32,388 bases of DNA from an uncultured Lamprocystis sp. Lineage in GTDB: Bacteria > Pseudomonadota > Gammaproteobacteria > Chromatiales > Chromatiaceae. Below are positions 1 through 7,577 of this stretch, in pieces (the first letter of the stretch is position 1; every line of letters begins with the position of its first letter). The notes beneath the pieces were generated by a model. That model saw nothing but the letters and a program-made list of their open reading frames with translations, was not told the origin of the DNA and searched no databases. The position numbers and the translations under genes are program-made. Location: NCBI RefSeq assembly GCF_903933125.1, contig NZ_CAIZIZ010000517.1, positions 1 to 32,388 of the forward strand. Reading direction: 5' to 3'.

Positions 1-146
1 GGTGACGGCTGGTGTTTTGGTCGACTTCAGACGATACCGCCGGTCTCCCGCTGCCGCCACCTCCGCAGGAGCCGCCGGCCCTGGTCCAGCCCACCCGTGC
101 ACAGCGCCCGGCCTCAGGCAAAAATGGCCAAAGTCGAGGTGCGGCC

Positions 147-176
147 GTAGGGCGCAATAGCGCAGCGTATTGCGCC
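147..176 (+). repeat. REP palindrome, GTAG class
   Basis: GTAG at 147-150 is followed by a perfect 9-bp stem, GGCGCAATA (151-159) pairing with TATTGCGCC (168-176), around the loop GCGCAGCG. A 5' GTAG or GTGG tetranucleotide before an imperfect palindrome is the known hallmark of REP elements mobilised by RAYT transposases. The loop matches the core of the REP copies around the RAYT gene at 23227, although the stem sequence is different. Confidence 0.8.
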
Positions 177-295
177 GCATGTCGGAAACGATCGATAGTC
201 CCGGTTCTCGCGGTCCCGAGACGGCGCAGATGCAATGTCGACCGGCTGACGCCGATGGAAAGAACATCAGCCATCCCCAAGGATGAATATCCCCC

Positions 296-389
296 GTGGG
301 AGCGGCGTCCCGCCGCGATGCGGTGCCGCGGTGACCGCTGACGCTGCGGCTACACGCCCGCCCCCGTCGCGGCGGGACGCCGCTCCCAC
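296..389. repeat. Inverted pair of GTGG-type REPs (BIME-like)
   Basis: Two perfect 23-nt arms, 296-318 and 367-389, face each other across a 48-nt spacer. Each begins with GTGGGA and has an internal palindrome GCGGCG-TCC-CGCCGC. The 5' GTGG tetranucleotide and paired inverted layout fit bacterial interspersed mosaic elements. The sequence is unrelated to the GTAG class in the same window, and no cognate transposase is present here. Confidence 0.85.
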
Positions 390-501
390 AGCGTCGCTGC
401 GCGACTTCCACGGTATGCCTCGACCTCCATTTTTCTTGAGGCCGGAACGACGATCTAAGCCAACAATTGTATTCGCTTATTAATTGATTCTTTACTCGTT
501 C

Positions 502-1254
502 ATGAGTGAACCGACCCAACCCGAGTACATCGCGACCCTGATTGACCTGCATCGCGGGCTGCCGCGCCAGGGGCCGGGGGACCCGGAATTCACGCGACAG
601 TTATTTTGCCGGCTGCCGACCTTGCCGGCGCAACCGCGGATTGCCGACCTCGGTTGTGGATCCGGCGCCGCGACACTGTTACTTGCGAAGCACTACGGCA
701 GCCTGGTCAGAGCGGTCGACGCGGCACCCGACTTCATCGAGGAACTGAGGAACAAGGCCGCCACGGCGGGCCTTGACCATCTGGTCGACGCCCTCTGCGC
801 TGATATGGCGGCGCTGGACTGGCCACCCGCCTCGATCGATCTTCTCTGGTCCGAGGGTGCAGCGTACAACCTGGGCTTCGAGCAGGCACTAAGGGCCTGG
901 CACCCCATCGTATCCACGGGCGGCATCGCCGTTGTATCGGAGATGAGTTGGTTCAGCGACACCGTGCCGGACCCGGCGCGTCGGTTCTGGGAATCGGCGT
1001 ATCCGACCATGGGCACGGAGCAGCAGAACATCGCTCGGGCGACAGCCGCCGGCTTCAGCGTTGTCTTCACCGAAAGGCTGCCGAGCAATGCCTGGTGGGA
1101 ACACTACTATGGTCCCCTACGTGAACGCATGCGCCGGCCGGATGTGGCCGGCATGAATCAAGCCGTCATTCGGGAAACCGAGCAGGAGATGGCGCTGTTT
1201 GAACGCTACAGCGACTGTTATGGCTATACGTTTTATATTCTGCAAAGGCCTTGA
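502..1254 (+). CDS. Class I SAM-dependent methyltransferase
   Basis: This is a 250-residue Rossmann-fold methyltransferase that would transfer a methyl group from S-adenosylmethionine to an unidentified small-molecule acceptor. Motif I is ADLGCGSGAATLLLA, followed by an acidic residue in AVDAAPDF (motif II) and the ADMAALDW stretch (motif III). The C-terminal half carries an aromatic-rich segment (NAWWEHYYGPL) that probably forms a substrate lid. I chose the ATG at 502; an in-frame TTG at 484 would add six residues, and neither start has a clear Shine-Dalgarno sequence. The gene stands alone, convergent with the acyl-CoA dehydrogenase operon and separated from it by a long hairpin. The substrate cannot be told from sequence. 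Confidence 0.85.
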   Translation: MSEPTQPEYIATLIDLHRGLPRQGPGDPEFTRQLFCRLPTLPAQPRIADLGCGSGAATLLLAKHYGSLVRAVDAAPDFIEELRNKAATAGLDHLVDALCADMAALDWPPASIDLLWSEGAAYNLGFEQALRAWHPIVSTGGIAVVSEMSWFSDTVPDPARRFWESAYPTMGTEQQNIARATAAGFSVVFTERLPSNAWWEHYYGPLRERMRRPDVAGMNQAVIRETEQEMALFERYSDCYGYTFYILQRP

Positions 1255-1301
1255 TCATCGTGCCGACCAGTTTCCGCCGATGCCCTGGTTCAGAAATCCG
1301 T

Positions 1302-1368
1302 TCCACAGATAGTCACAGATGAACACAGATGCTTTTCTTCATCTGTGAACATCTGTGTCATCTGTGGA
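1302..1368. repeat. Long imperfect hairpin between convergent genes
   Basis: The left arm (about 1302-1331) consists of repeated CACAGAT words, and the right arm (about 1340-1368) of ATCTGTG words. They form an imperfect stem of nearly 30 bp around a short T-rich loop (CTTTTCTT). It lies between two converging genes and could act as a bidirectional transcription end. The built-in direct repeats also fit a dispersed intergenic repeat element. Confidence 0.7.
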
Positions 1369-1417
1369 TAAATCCGGATGCAGGCCCCACCGCCGACCTT
1401 CCCGACAACCGCTGACA

Positions 1418-3139
1418 TCAGATAAGAATATCGTCCGCGTGCAGTAAATCAGCGAAGAGATCCTTCTTGATCACTTCATAATTCCTGCGCGTCTTGGCCG
1501 CTGCGCCGATGATGTAACGGCGGGCGATGAAGACTTTGCGGCTGTCCTGCGCCGCCTCATCCATGAGCAACCAACCGGTGTAGAGATAGCTGTAGATCTC
1601 CACCAGTTCCTTGGCGGCGATGCTCTGAAATTGCTTATCGGTCTTGTCCGCGACGAATTTCAGGGCGTCGAGGAACAGCACCCGCATCTCTTTCAATTCA
1701 TCCGCCAGGCGCGCCAGATTGCCGGTATTTTCCTGTTGCTCCAGCCTGGTGAAATGCTCGCCAAGAATGTCGCCAATGACTCCGCCGGTGGCCGCCACGA
1801 TTTGCAACTGCGAGGTGCCCTCGTAGATGTTGGTGATCCGCGCATCACGGGTCAGGCGCTCGACATTGAACTCCTTCATGTAACCCGTGCCGCCATGAAT
1901 CTGCAAGGCGTCATAGGTGATCTTGTTGGCGTTCTCGCTCAGTACATACTTGGCCATCGGGGTGAGCAGCGCGGCGACCCGGGTTGCCTCCTTGAGTTTG
2001 GCGTTCTCAACCGTCGCATCCTTGCCTTCGGCCTTGAGCGCGTCGACCTTCTCTTCCAGCTTGTTGCGCAAATCGACCCAATGACAGCCGGCGTAGAGCA
2101 GGGAGCGGTCGCTCTCCAGCGTCACCCGCATTTCCATCAGCAGGTTGGCGACCACGGGGATCGCATAGATGCTCTTACCGAACTGTTCGCGCGCCCTGGC
2201 GTAGCGCAGCGCTTCCTCATAGGCGGCCTGGGAAATACCCAGACCCTGAGCGGCGACGCCGAGACGCGCACCGTTCATCATATCCATGACGTACTTGATC
2301 AGGCCAAACTTGCGCTTGCCGATGAGTTGCGCCGGGGTATCGTTGAACTGCAACTCGCAGGTCGGCGAGCCATGGATACCCAGCTTGTTCTCGATCCGCC
2401 GCACGACGACGTTATCTTTGCCGTAGCAGGCGAACAGACTCAAGCCCCGCCCGTCCTTGGTGCCGGGTTCGGAGCGGGCCAGGACCAGCAGGATTTGCGC
2501 ATTGCCGTTGGTGATGAAGCGCTTGACACCCTTGAGACGCCACTGTCCGTCCTCGTCCTGATAGGCGAGCATGTTGACGGCCTGCAGGTCCGAACCGGCG
2601 TCCGGTTCGGTCAGCACCATCGCCCCCGTGGCCGCACCGCTGGCGAATTGCGGCAGGAATTCCTGTCGTTGCGCCTCATCGCCGTATTTATTGATGGTCT
2701 CGGCGATGTCCTGCAGACCGAACAGGTTCATCAACGAGGCTTCGGCACGCGCCACCATCTCGATCGCCATGGTGTAGATGGTGGTGGGGATGTTCAGGCC
2801 CCCATAGCGTCGGGGCAGCGTGAACCCCATCAGCTCCGCCTTGGTCAGATCTTCCAGGGCCGCCTGGATGCCCTTGGCATAGGTCACCTTGCCGTCGGCG
2901 AAATGACTTCCCTCTTCGTCGACCGCGGCCGCCTGGGGCGCCACGTTGTTCGCCGTGATGTCGCCGACGATTTCCAGCACCTTGCGATAATTATCCAAGG
3001 CATCCTGGTAATCGGTGGGTGCGAAGTTATAGCGACTGGCCTCGGTGTAGCCGTGCTCGGCGATGTCAACCACCTCCTCCAGGTGCAGGCGGTCGAAATG
3101 AAACAGGAGATCGGTGTTGTCGGTGAAATAGTTGGCCAT
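1418..3139 (-). CDS. Acyl-CoA dehydrogenase
   Basis: This 573-residue flavoprotein dehydrogenase would introduce the alpha-beta double bond into an acyl-CoA and pass electrons to the electron-transfer flavoprotein encoded just upstream. The middle domain carries TEPDAGSD (177-184) for FAD and substrate binding. The C-terminal helical domain has QIHGGTGYMKEFNVERLTRD and then NIYEGTSQLQ, whose Glu440 sits where the catalytic base of the family lies. At 573 residues it is longer than the usual 380-400, with an N-terminal extension and a C-terminal helical extension typical of the long acyl-CoA dehydrogenase subfamily. It is the last gene of etfB-etfA-acd, 7 bp after etfA. The substrate (fatty, aromatic or dicarboxylic acyl-CoA) cannot be decided from sequence. 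Confidence 0.93.
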   Translation of the reverse strand: MANYFTDNTDLLFHFDRLHLEEVVDIAEHGYTEASRYNFAPTDYQDALDNYRKVLEIVGDITANNVAPQAAAVDEEGSHFADGKVTYAKGIQAALEDLTKAELMGFTLPRRYGGLNIPTTIYTMAIEMVARAEASLMNLFGLQDIAETINKYGDEAQRQEFLPQFASGAATGAMVLTEPDAGSDLQAVNMLAYQDEDGQWRLKGVKRFITNGNAQILLVLARSEPGTKDGRGLSLFACYGKDNVVVRRIENKLGIHGSPTCELQFNDTPAQLIGKRKFGLIKYVMDMMNGARLGVAAQGLGISQAAYEEALRYARAREQFGKSIYAIPVVANLLMEMRVTLESDRSLLYAGCHWVDLRNKLEEKVDALKAEGKDATVENAKLKEATRVAALLTPMAKYVLSENANKITYDALQIHGGTGYMKEFNVERLTRDARITNIYEGTSQLQIVAATGGVIGDILGEHFTRLEQQENTGNLARLADELKEMRVLFLDALKFVADKTDKQFQSIAAKELVEIYSYLYTGWLLMDEAAQDSRKVFIARRYIIGAAAKTRRNYEVIKKDLFADLLHADDILI

Positions 3140-3146
3140 GGCTCGG

Positions 3147-4163
3147 CTACTTTAACTTGTGCTTGTAGGCGTCGATGAGCTTGGGAATCACTTCCATCAC
3201 ATCGCCGACGATTCCATAATGGCAGACGCCGAAAATCGGCGCGTCGGGATCGGCATTGATGGCGATGATCTTGTTGGACTCACTCATCCCAGCCCGGTGC
3301 TGAATCGCCCCGGAAATGCCGCAGGCGATATACAGCTTGGGCCGCACGGTGACCCCGGTCTGCCCCACCTGCCGGACGTGGTCGATATAACCGGCGTCCA
3401 CCGCCGCACGCGTGCCCGCGACTTCGCCGCCGATCACCCGCGCCAATTCGTGGAGGATCTGAAAATTCTGCCAGTTGCCCATCCCGTAGCCGCCGGCGAC
3501 GATGATCGGAGCAGCCTTAAGGTTGACCTTGCTCTCCTCGTGATGCCGGGCGATGATCCGCACCAGGTGGTCGGCGGCATCGGGCTCATAGTAGATCGGC
3601 GTAATGCGTCCAGCGACCGGTTGCGCCAGCGGAATTTTCTCCATGACGCCCTCGCGCACCGTCGCCATTTGCACCGGGGAGTCCGGGCAGATGATGGTCG
3701 CGATGATGTTGCCGCCGAAGGCCGGGCGAATCTGCAGCAGGAGTTGGGAATAGTCCTTGCGCAAATAGGTCACGTCCGAGATCTGCAGATCGGTACAGTC
3801 CGCGGTCAATCCGCTACGGGTATGGGAGGCGACGCGCGGCGCCAGATCCCGGCCGATGAAGGTGCCGCCAAACAGGACGATCCGCGGCTGATACCGGTCC
3901 ACCAGCTCGCTCATGATGCGGCTGTAGGGCAAGGTGTTGTAGTGGTGCAGATCCGGGTGATCCGCCAGCAGGACGTCGGTGACGCCGTAGTGAAAGGTCT
4001 CTTCGGCAACGGCCTGCATATTGTGGCCGATGAGCACCGCCTGCAATTCCCCATTCAGGCTTTCCGCCAGCTTTCTGCCCTTGGAGAGCAACTCGAAGCT
4101 CACGTCGGCCGGCTTGCCGTCGCGCTGTTCAATGAATACCCAGACCAGTTTATTCTCATTCAT
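3147..4163 (-). CDS. etfA: Electron transfer flavoprotein, alpha subunit
   Basis: This is the 338-residue alpha subunit of the FAD-containing electron carrier that takes electrons from acyl-CoA dehydrogenases. The C-terminal FAD-binding domain is clear: VRPKLYIACGISGAIQH, GMSESNKIIAINADPDAPIF, then YGIVGD. The N-terminal half is the adenine-nucleotide alpha-hydrolase-like fold shared with the beta subunit, including FGGTFIGRDLAPRVA. There is no ferredoxin-like extension at the N terminus. It lies 6 bp after etfB and 7 bp before the dehydrogenase, so the three are almost certainly co-transcribed and functionally coupled. Confidence 0.95.
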   Translation of the reverse strand: MNENKLVWVFIEQRDGKPADVSFELLSKGRKLAESLNGELQAVLIGHNMQAVAEETFHYGVTDVLLADHPDLHHYNTLPYSRIMSELVDRYQPRIVLFGGTFIGRDLAPRVASHTRSGLTADCTDLQISDVTYLRKDYSQLLLQIRPAFGGNIIATIICPDSPVQMATVREGVMEKIPLAQPVAGRITPIYYEPDAADHLVRIIARHHEESKVNLKAAPIIVAGGYGMGNWQNFQILHELARVIGGEVAGTRAAVDAGYIDHVRQVGQTGVTVRPKLYIACGISGAIQHRAGMSESNKIIAINADPDAPIFGVCHYGIVGDVMEVIPKLIDAYKHKLK

Positions 4164-4169
4164 AGGGGC

Positions 4170-5060
4170 TTATCCGAAGATGTGGTCTTCCATCAGTTTA
4201 TCGATCAGCGCATACATGCCGTCCTTGGTGGCCGGTATGGTTTCATGCGCGCTCCCGCCCAACACCACCGACTCGATCTTGTGGACCTTGGTCGGTGACC
4301 CGCCAAGGCCACACCGGTTCAGGTCGACATCCAGATCGTCGGCGGTCAGCGTGGGGATAAACAGACCCTTGGATACGTACTCCTCCTTGAGCTGATCCAC
4401 ATACAGCAACGAATTGCCCTCGGTCATCTTTTCCAGTTCGAGCAGAGTATGGGCATTCTTGTACGCCATGACCCGCTTGGCCCGGAAGGGCCGGGGTGTG
4501 GCGGCGTCCTTAACGACCGTGATCAGGAGCGGAAGGGTGCCTTCCAACACCTCAAAGCCGTTATCCACCTTGCGCTTGACGGTGATCGTCGACCCTTCCG
4601 CCTTGAGGATCGCTTCCGCATAGGTGATCTGCGGCAGGCCCAATTTTTCAGCGGTCTGCGGGCCGACCTGGGCGGTGTCGCCATCGATCGCCTGCCGGCC
4701 GGCGAAGATGATATCGTAATTGCCTAGTTTACGGAGCGCTTCCGCCAATACATACGAGGTCGCCAGGGTGTCGGCACCGGCAAATTTCCGGTCGCTGATG
4801 AGAAACGCCTCATCGGCACCCATGTACAAACACTCGCGCAGCAGATCCGAGGCTTTTAAAGGCCCCATGGTCATCACGCGCACGGTGCCGCCGAAACGAT
4901 CCCGGAATTGCAGCGCCAATTCCAGCGCCACCTTGTCTTCGGGATTGAAAATCGTGGGGAGTTTACTGCGATTGACAGTGCCGTCCGGCTTCATTACCTG
5001 CCCGGAGATATTGGCCGTGTCAGGAACCTGTTTGACCATTACGATGGAATGGTAGCTCAT
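4170..5060 (-). CDS. etfB: Electron transfer flavoprotein, beta subunit
   Basis: This is the 296-residue beta subunit and the first gene of the etfB-etfA-acd operon. It begins with the standard IVMVKQVPDTA, contains FNPEDKVALELALQ and carries AGRQAIDGDTAQVGPQTAEKLG. That DGDTAQVGP stretch resembles EtfB of clostridial, electron-bifurcating ETFs, where mitochondrial-type proteins have a different sequence; this comparison is from memory and should be tested by alignment. It is also about 40 residues longer than mitochondrial-type EtfB. The start is supported by an AAGG-containing purine stretch about 12 bases upstream of the ATG. Confidence 0.94.
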   Translation of the reverse strand: MSYHSIVMVKQVPDTANISGQVMKPDGTVNRSKLPTIFNPEDKVALELALQFRDRFGGTVRVMTMGPLKASDLLRECLYMGADEAFLISDRKFAGADTLATSYVLAEALRKLGNYDIIFAGRQAIDGDTAQVGPQTAEKLGLPQITYAEAILKAEGSTITVKRKVDNGFEVLEGTLPLLITVVKDAATPRPFRAKRVMAYKNAHTLLELEKMTEGNSLLYVDQLKEEYVSKGLFIPTLTADDLDVDLNRCGLGGSPTKVHKIESVVLGGSAHETIPATKDGMYALIDKLMEDHIFG

Positions 5061-5276
5061 GCTCTGCCTTGTAAGTTCTACTGGGATAATCGGGGAATGC
5101 GGCGACCGGCAGACCAGACGATCAGCACAGACGGGGCCATGGCGGTCACATCACCCGGAAAAAGGGACCGCGGAATTTTACCATTTTTCGTAAGCCCATG
5201 CGATGGAGGCAGCGGGACCGCAGCAGTTCCAAATTTGGGTAGCCGCCGCCGGCGGAGTGGCGGCGGCGAGGTGGAT

Positions 5277-5305
5277 GGTGGATGCGCTGCGCTTATCCAC
5301 CCTAC
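5277..5305 (-). repeat. REP palindrome, GTAG class
   Basis: Read on the minus strand, this is GTAG followed by the stem halves GGTGGAT and ATCCACC around AAGCGCAGCGC. It matches the REP copies beside the RAYT gene at 23227. It faces the expanded copy at 5321 in an inverted pair. Confidence 0.85.
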
Positions 5306-5320
5306 GAAAACCGGCTCCGC

Positions 5321-5388
5321 TGTAGGGTGGATAAGGCGCGCTGTTCGGTGTCAGAGACCCGACACGTCGGTCGCGCGCCGCATCCACC
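5321..5388 (+). repeat. REP palindrome with expanded apical loop
   Basis: It begins TGTAGGGTGGATAAGGCGCG and ends CGCGCCGCATCCACC, so the basal stem of the GTAG-class REP is kept. The usual short loop is replaced by an insert of about 30 bases. The insert carries its own inverted words, GTGTC and GACAC, around AGAGACCC. This looks like a divergent or loop-expanded copy of the same family. Confidence 0.65.
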
Positions 5389-5443
5389 AGGGGTCGCGCG
5401 AGGCCGCCCAAATCTGGAATAGCTGGCCGCGGCCCATCAGGAA

Positions 5444-6415
5444 TCACCCCGCCGCGACCTGCCGCTCGCGCCGCTTGAGCCAGACCTCCAGACCTTGAGC
5501 GTTGAGTTCGGTATCGACCGCGAGCAAGGCGTCGATCCGCACGTCCTCCAGATCCACTCCGTGGGCGCGGGCACTGGCCGTCAGGTGCGCCGATACCGCC
5601 CGCTTGAGCCGGGTGAGGCGTTCGGGGTCATCGCGCCCCTCCTCCGCCAAGGCGATCCCCGCCATGTCATGAATGCTCCGGCGCAGGCCGTCCACCAGCC
5701 GTTCCGGCGCATCGACCCGGCCGTAGTGCGTCAGGTACATGGCTTTCGGATTCACGTTCATGAGCTTATCGAGGCTTTGCAGCCAGGCGTCCGGATCGAA
5801 GGCGACCGGGGTGGTGGGAGCGAACAACCAGGGGACACCCGCCGTATCGAACTCGCGGTAGGCAATGCCGAAGGTATCGCCGGTAAAACAGCCGCGCGTC
5901 CGGGCGTCGTGGATGCAACCGTGGTGATTGGCGTGACCCGGCGTGTCGATGAAGGTCAGGATGCGGCCGGCCAGATCGACCTGCATCCCATCCTCGGCAA
6001 CGATCACCCGCTCCTCGGGCACCGGGGTCAGGCCCCCGAAATCACGGGCGAAGGCCTCGGTACCATAGACCGCGCCGGCCCCCGCCAGCAACCGGGCCGG
6101 ATCGATCATGTGCGGTGCGCCCTTGGGATGAATCACCAGTCGCGCCGCGGGACAGGCGGCGATCAGGTCGCCCGAGCCGCCGGCATGATCCAGGTGGACA
6201 TGGGTCGGCATCACATAGTCGACGTGCGCCGGGGTCAGGCCCATGTCCGCAATGATCTTGAGCAGGGACGGCACCGTGTGCGCGGTGCCGGTGTCGATGA
6301 AAGCGAGCCGGTCGCCCGAGCGGACCAGATAACACGCGGCCAGGCCGTGACGGTAGAGACCGGTTTCGATGCAGTAAATCTGGTCTGCGACCTCTTGGAT
6401 GTGCGGAATCGTCAT
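5444..6415 (-). CDS. MBL-fold metallo-hydrolase
   Basis: This 323-residue protein has the metallo-beta-lactamase fold. The dinuclear metal motif is THVHLDHAGG (His72, His74, Asp76, His77), with further ligand candidates His161 in DTPGHANHH and Asp180 in CFTGDTFG, and a late His in YLTHYGRVD. It lacks a signal peptide, so it should be cytoplasmic. Members of this branch include glyoxalase II-like thioesterases, lactonases and sulfur-metabolism enzymes, and the substrate cannot be chosen from sequence. The start is well supported: GGAGG lies 6-10 bases upstream of the ATG. It is divergent from the DUF2189 gene, with about 200 bp shared upstream. Confidence 0.9.
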   Translation of the reverse strand: MTIPHIQEVADQIYCIETGLYRHGLAACYLVRSGDRLAFIDTGTAHTVPSLLKIIADMGLTPAHVDYVMPTHVHLDHAGGSGDLIAACPAARLVIHPKGAPHMIDPARLLAGAGAVYGTEAFARDFGGLTPVPEERVIVAEDGMQVDLAGRILTFIDTPGHANHHGCIHDARTRGCFTGDTFGIAYREFDTAGVPWLFAPTTPVAFDPDAWLQSLDKLMNVNPKAMYLTHYGRVDAPERLVDGLRRSIHDMAGIALAEEGRDDPERLTRLKRAVSAHLTASARAHGVDLEDVRIDALLAVDTELNAQGLEVWLKRRERQVAAG

Positions 6416-6613
6416 GGTGGGCCTCCGATGGTAGTTGTATTGAGATCAGGATTGGTTTTAGATTGCATAGACCCGAGAGTCTAACCGCGCCGCTGGCCCG
6501 ACGGTAAGCGGTCCGTGGTACCCGAATTGCCGGGCACCGGACACAGCGCGCTCGTCTCAACGGTTCCGATCGCCCAAGATCTTCACAAAAAAGACACTCG
6601 GAGGACACCTTAA

Positions 6614-7399
6614 ATGACCCAAGCAGCGACCGCCGGCGCAATGCCGACAGACACCCCGCGCATCAACGAAATCAGCCTGGAACGCCCCTGGGAGTGGGTC
6701 CTCAAGGGCTGGGCCGATCTCCGGGAGGCACCCCGGTTCAGCCTCGCCTACGGCGCCGTATTCGTGATCGTCAGCGTACTGATGACCCTGGGCCTGCTGG
6801 CCGAGAACCTGTTCTTCATCGTCCCCGCGCTGGCCGCCGCCTTCTTCCTCATCGCCCCCTTGCTGGGGATCGGACTCTACCAGATCAGTGCAAATCTCGA
6901 GGCCGACCGCCCGGTCGAGTTCTGCCAGGCACTGCAAGCCTGGCGACAGAACGAAGTGCAACTCGCGGCCATGGCCCTGATCCTGGTGTTCGTGCTGCTG
7001 GTATGGATGCTCGCCGCCATCCTGATCTTTGCGCTCTTCTACGACAACCCGGTACCGAACTGGGCCAATTTCCTGCCCACCCTCTTCCTGTCCGGGGAGA
7101 ACAACACCTTCGTGGCGGCCGGCGTCATCGGCGGCGGACTGATCGCCGCCTTCACCTTCTGCATCAGCGTCGTGACCGTGCCCATGCTGATGGACCGTCC
7201 GGTCGATGTCGTAACCGCCATGCGCACTAGCATGGCGGCGGTCCGCAAGAACTGGCAGGCCATGAGCCTGTGGGCAGCGCTGATCGTTATGTTCGTGGGC
7301 CTCGGCATCCTGACCTACTACATTGGCCTGCTGATCACCATGCCGCTGATCGGGCACGCCACCTGGCATGCCTATCGGGATCTGGTGCCGATCGACTGA
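6614..7399 (+). CDS. DUF2189-family integral membrane protein
   Basis: This 261-residue inner-membrane protein belongs to the uncharacterised DUF2189 family. A short cytoplasmic N terminus contains the family-type stretch INEISLERPWEWVLKGWADL. About five or six hydrophobic segments follow (roughly 43-64, 69-91, 119-142, 167-191 and 217-240). The conserved CISVVTVPMLMDRPVDVVTAM lies between the last two. The start is fixed by GGAGG at 6600-6604, nine bases before the ATG. It is a single-gene unit followed by a hairpin. No biochemical function is known to me for the family. Confidence 0.85.
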   Translation: MTQAATAGAMPTDTPRINEISLERPWEWVLKGWADLREAPRFSLAYGAVFVIVSVLMTLGLLAENLFFIVPALAAAFFLIAPLLGIGLYQISANLEADRPVEFCQALQAWRQNEVQLAAMALILVFVLLVWMLAAILIFALFYDNPVPNWANFLPTLFLSGENNTFVAAGVIGGGLIAAFTFCISVVTVPMLMDRPVDVVTAMRTSMAAVRKNWQAMSLWAALIVMFVGLGILTYYIGLLITMPLIGHATWHAYRDLVPID

Positions 7400-7431
7400 G
7401 GCCGGGGACGGCGGCGGCGAAGAACTCAGGA

Positions 7432-7454
7432 AAGCGGCTCTGAAAGCCTTTTTT
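7432..7454 (+). terminator. Possible weak rho-independent terminator
   Basis: A short stem, GGCT (7436-7439) with AGCC (7445-7448), is followed directly by six T residues. It lies about 35 bases after the stop of the DUF2189 gene. The stem is only four or five base pairs, so the call is tentative. Confidence 0.4.
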
Positions 7455-7472
7455 GGCAGCCTTGTCATCAAC

Positions 7473-7503
7473 CCGACCGCCGCGCGATCTGCGCGGTGGT
7501 CGG
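7473..7503. terminator. Strong GC hairpin after DUF2189 gene
   Basis: The arms CCGACCGCCGCGC (7473-7485) and GCGCGGTGGTCGG (7491-7503) pair at 12 of 13 positions around the loop GATCT. No T run follows on either strand, so it may end transcription poorly by itself. It could protect the 3' end of messages from either side. Confidence 0.5.
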
Positions 7504-7577
7504 TCAGCGAACGGCAGGGGTGATGATCAAGGCCCGCGGGACTTAGTCTGCCTGCTCCCGGCACCACGCTTCAAGGG

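Larger units (their letters stand above)
1..483. other. Non-coding stretch with two REP classes
   Basis: No convincing gene is visible here. The open frames are rich in Pro and Arg, have no recognisable domain and run through palindromes. The stretch contains one GTAG-type REP (147-176) and an inverted pair of GTGG-type REPs (296-389). The last 60 bases are AT-richer and lead into the methyltransferase at 502, so they probably hold its promoter, but I cannot place -35 and -10 boxes with confidence. Confidence 0.6.
5061..5443. other. Spacer upstream of etfB, REP-containing, no gene
   Basis: This 383-bp gap lies between the MBL-fold gene and etfB, both on the minus strand. The part next to etfB (5061-5200) should hold the operon promoter, but no clear boxes were identified. 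The rest is occupied by a REP pair (5277-5388). An imperfect outer inverted repeat surrounds it (about 5218-5240 against 5404-5433), sharing the words TTCCA and ATTTGGG. A minus-strand 89-codon open frame across it simply translates the REPs and is rejected. Confidence 0.6.

Noticed and set aside
12-341. Plus-strand frame of 109 codons at the left edge
   Set aside because: Low-complexity Pro/Arg reading across two REP elements; no homology recognised.
1631-3178. Open frame of 515 codons antisense to the acyl-CoA dehydrogenase
   Set aside because: It is a high-GC shadow with no domain and His/Gln/Asp-rich reading; the opposite strand encodes an unmistakable enzyme.
3159-4298. Open frame of 379 codons antisense to etfA
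   Set aside because: Shadow frame; the etfA reading has all family motifs.
5178-5447. Minus-strand frame of 89 codons between the MBL gene and etfB
   Set aside because: It translates REP sequence (GFRRVDKRSAST is a REP-derived peptide) and has no ribosome-binding site.
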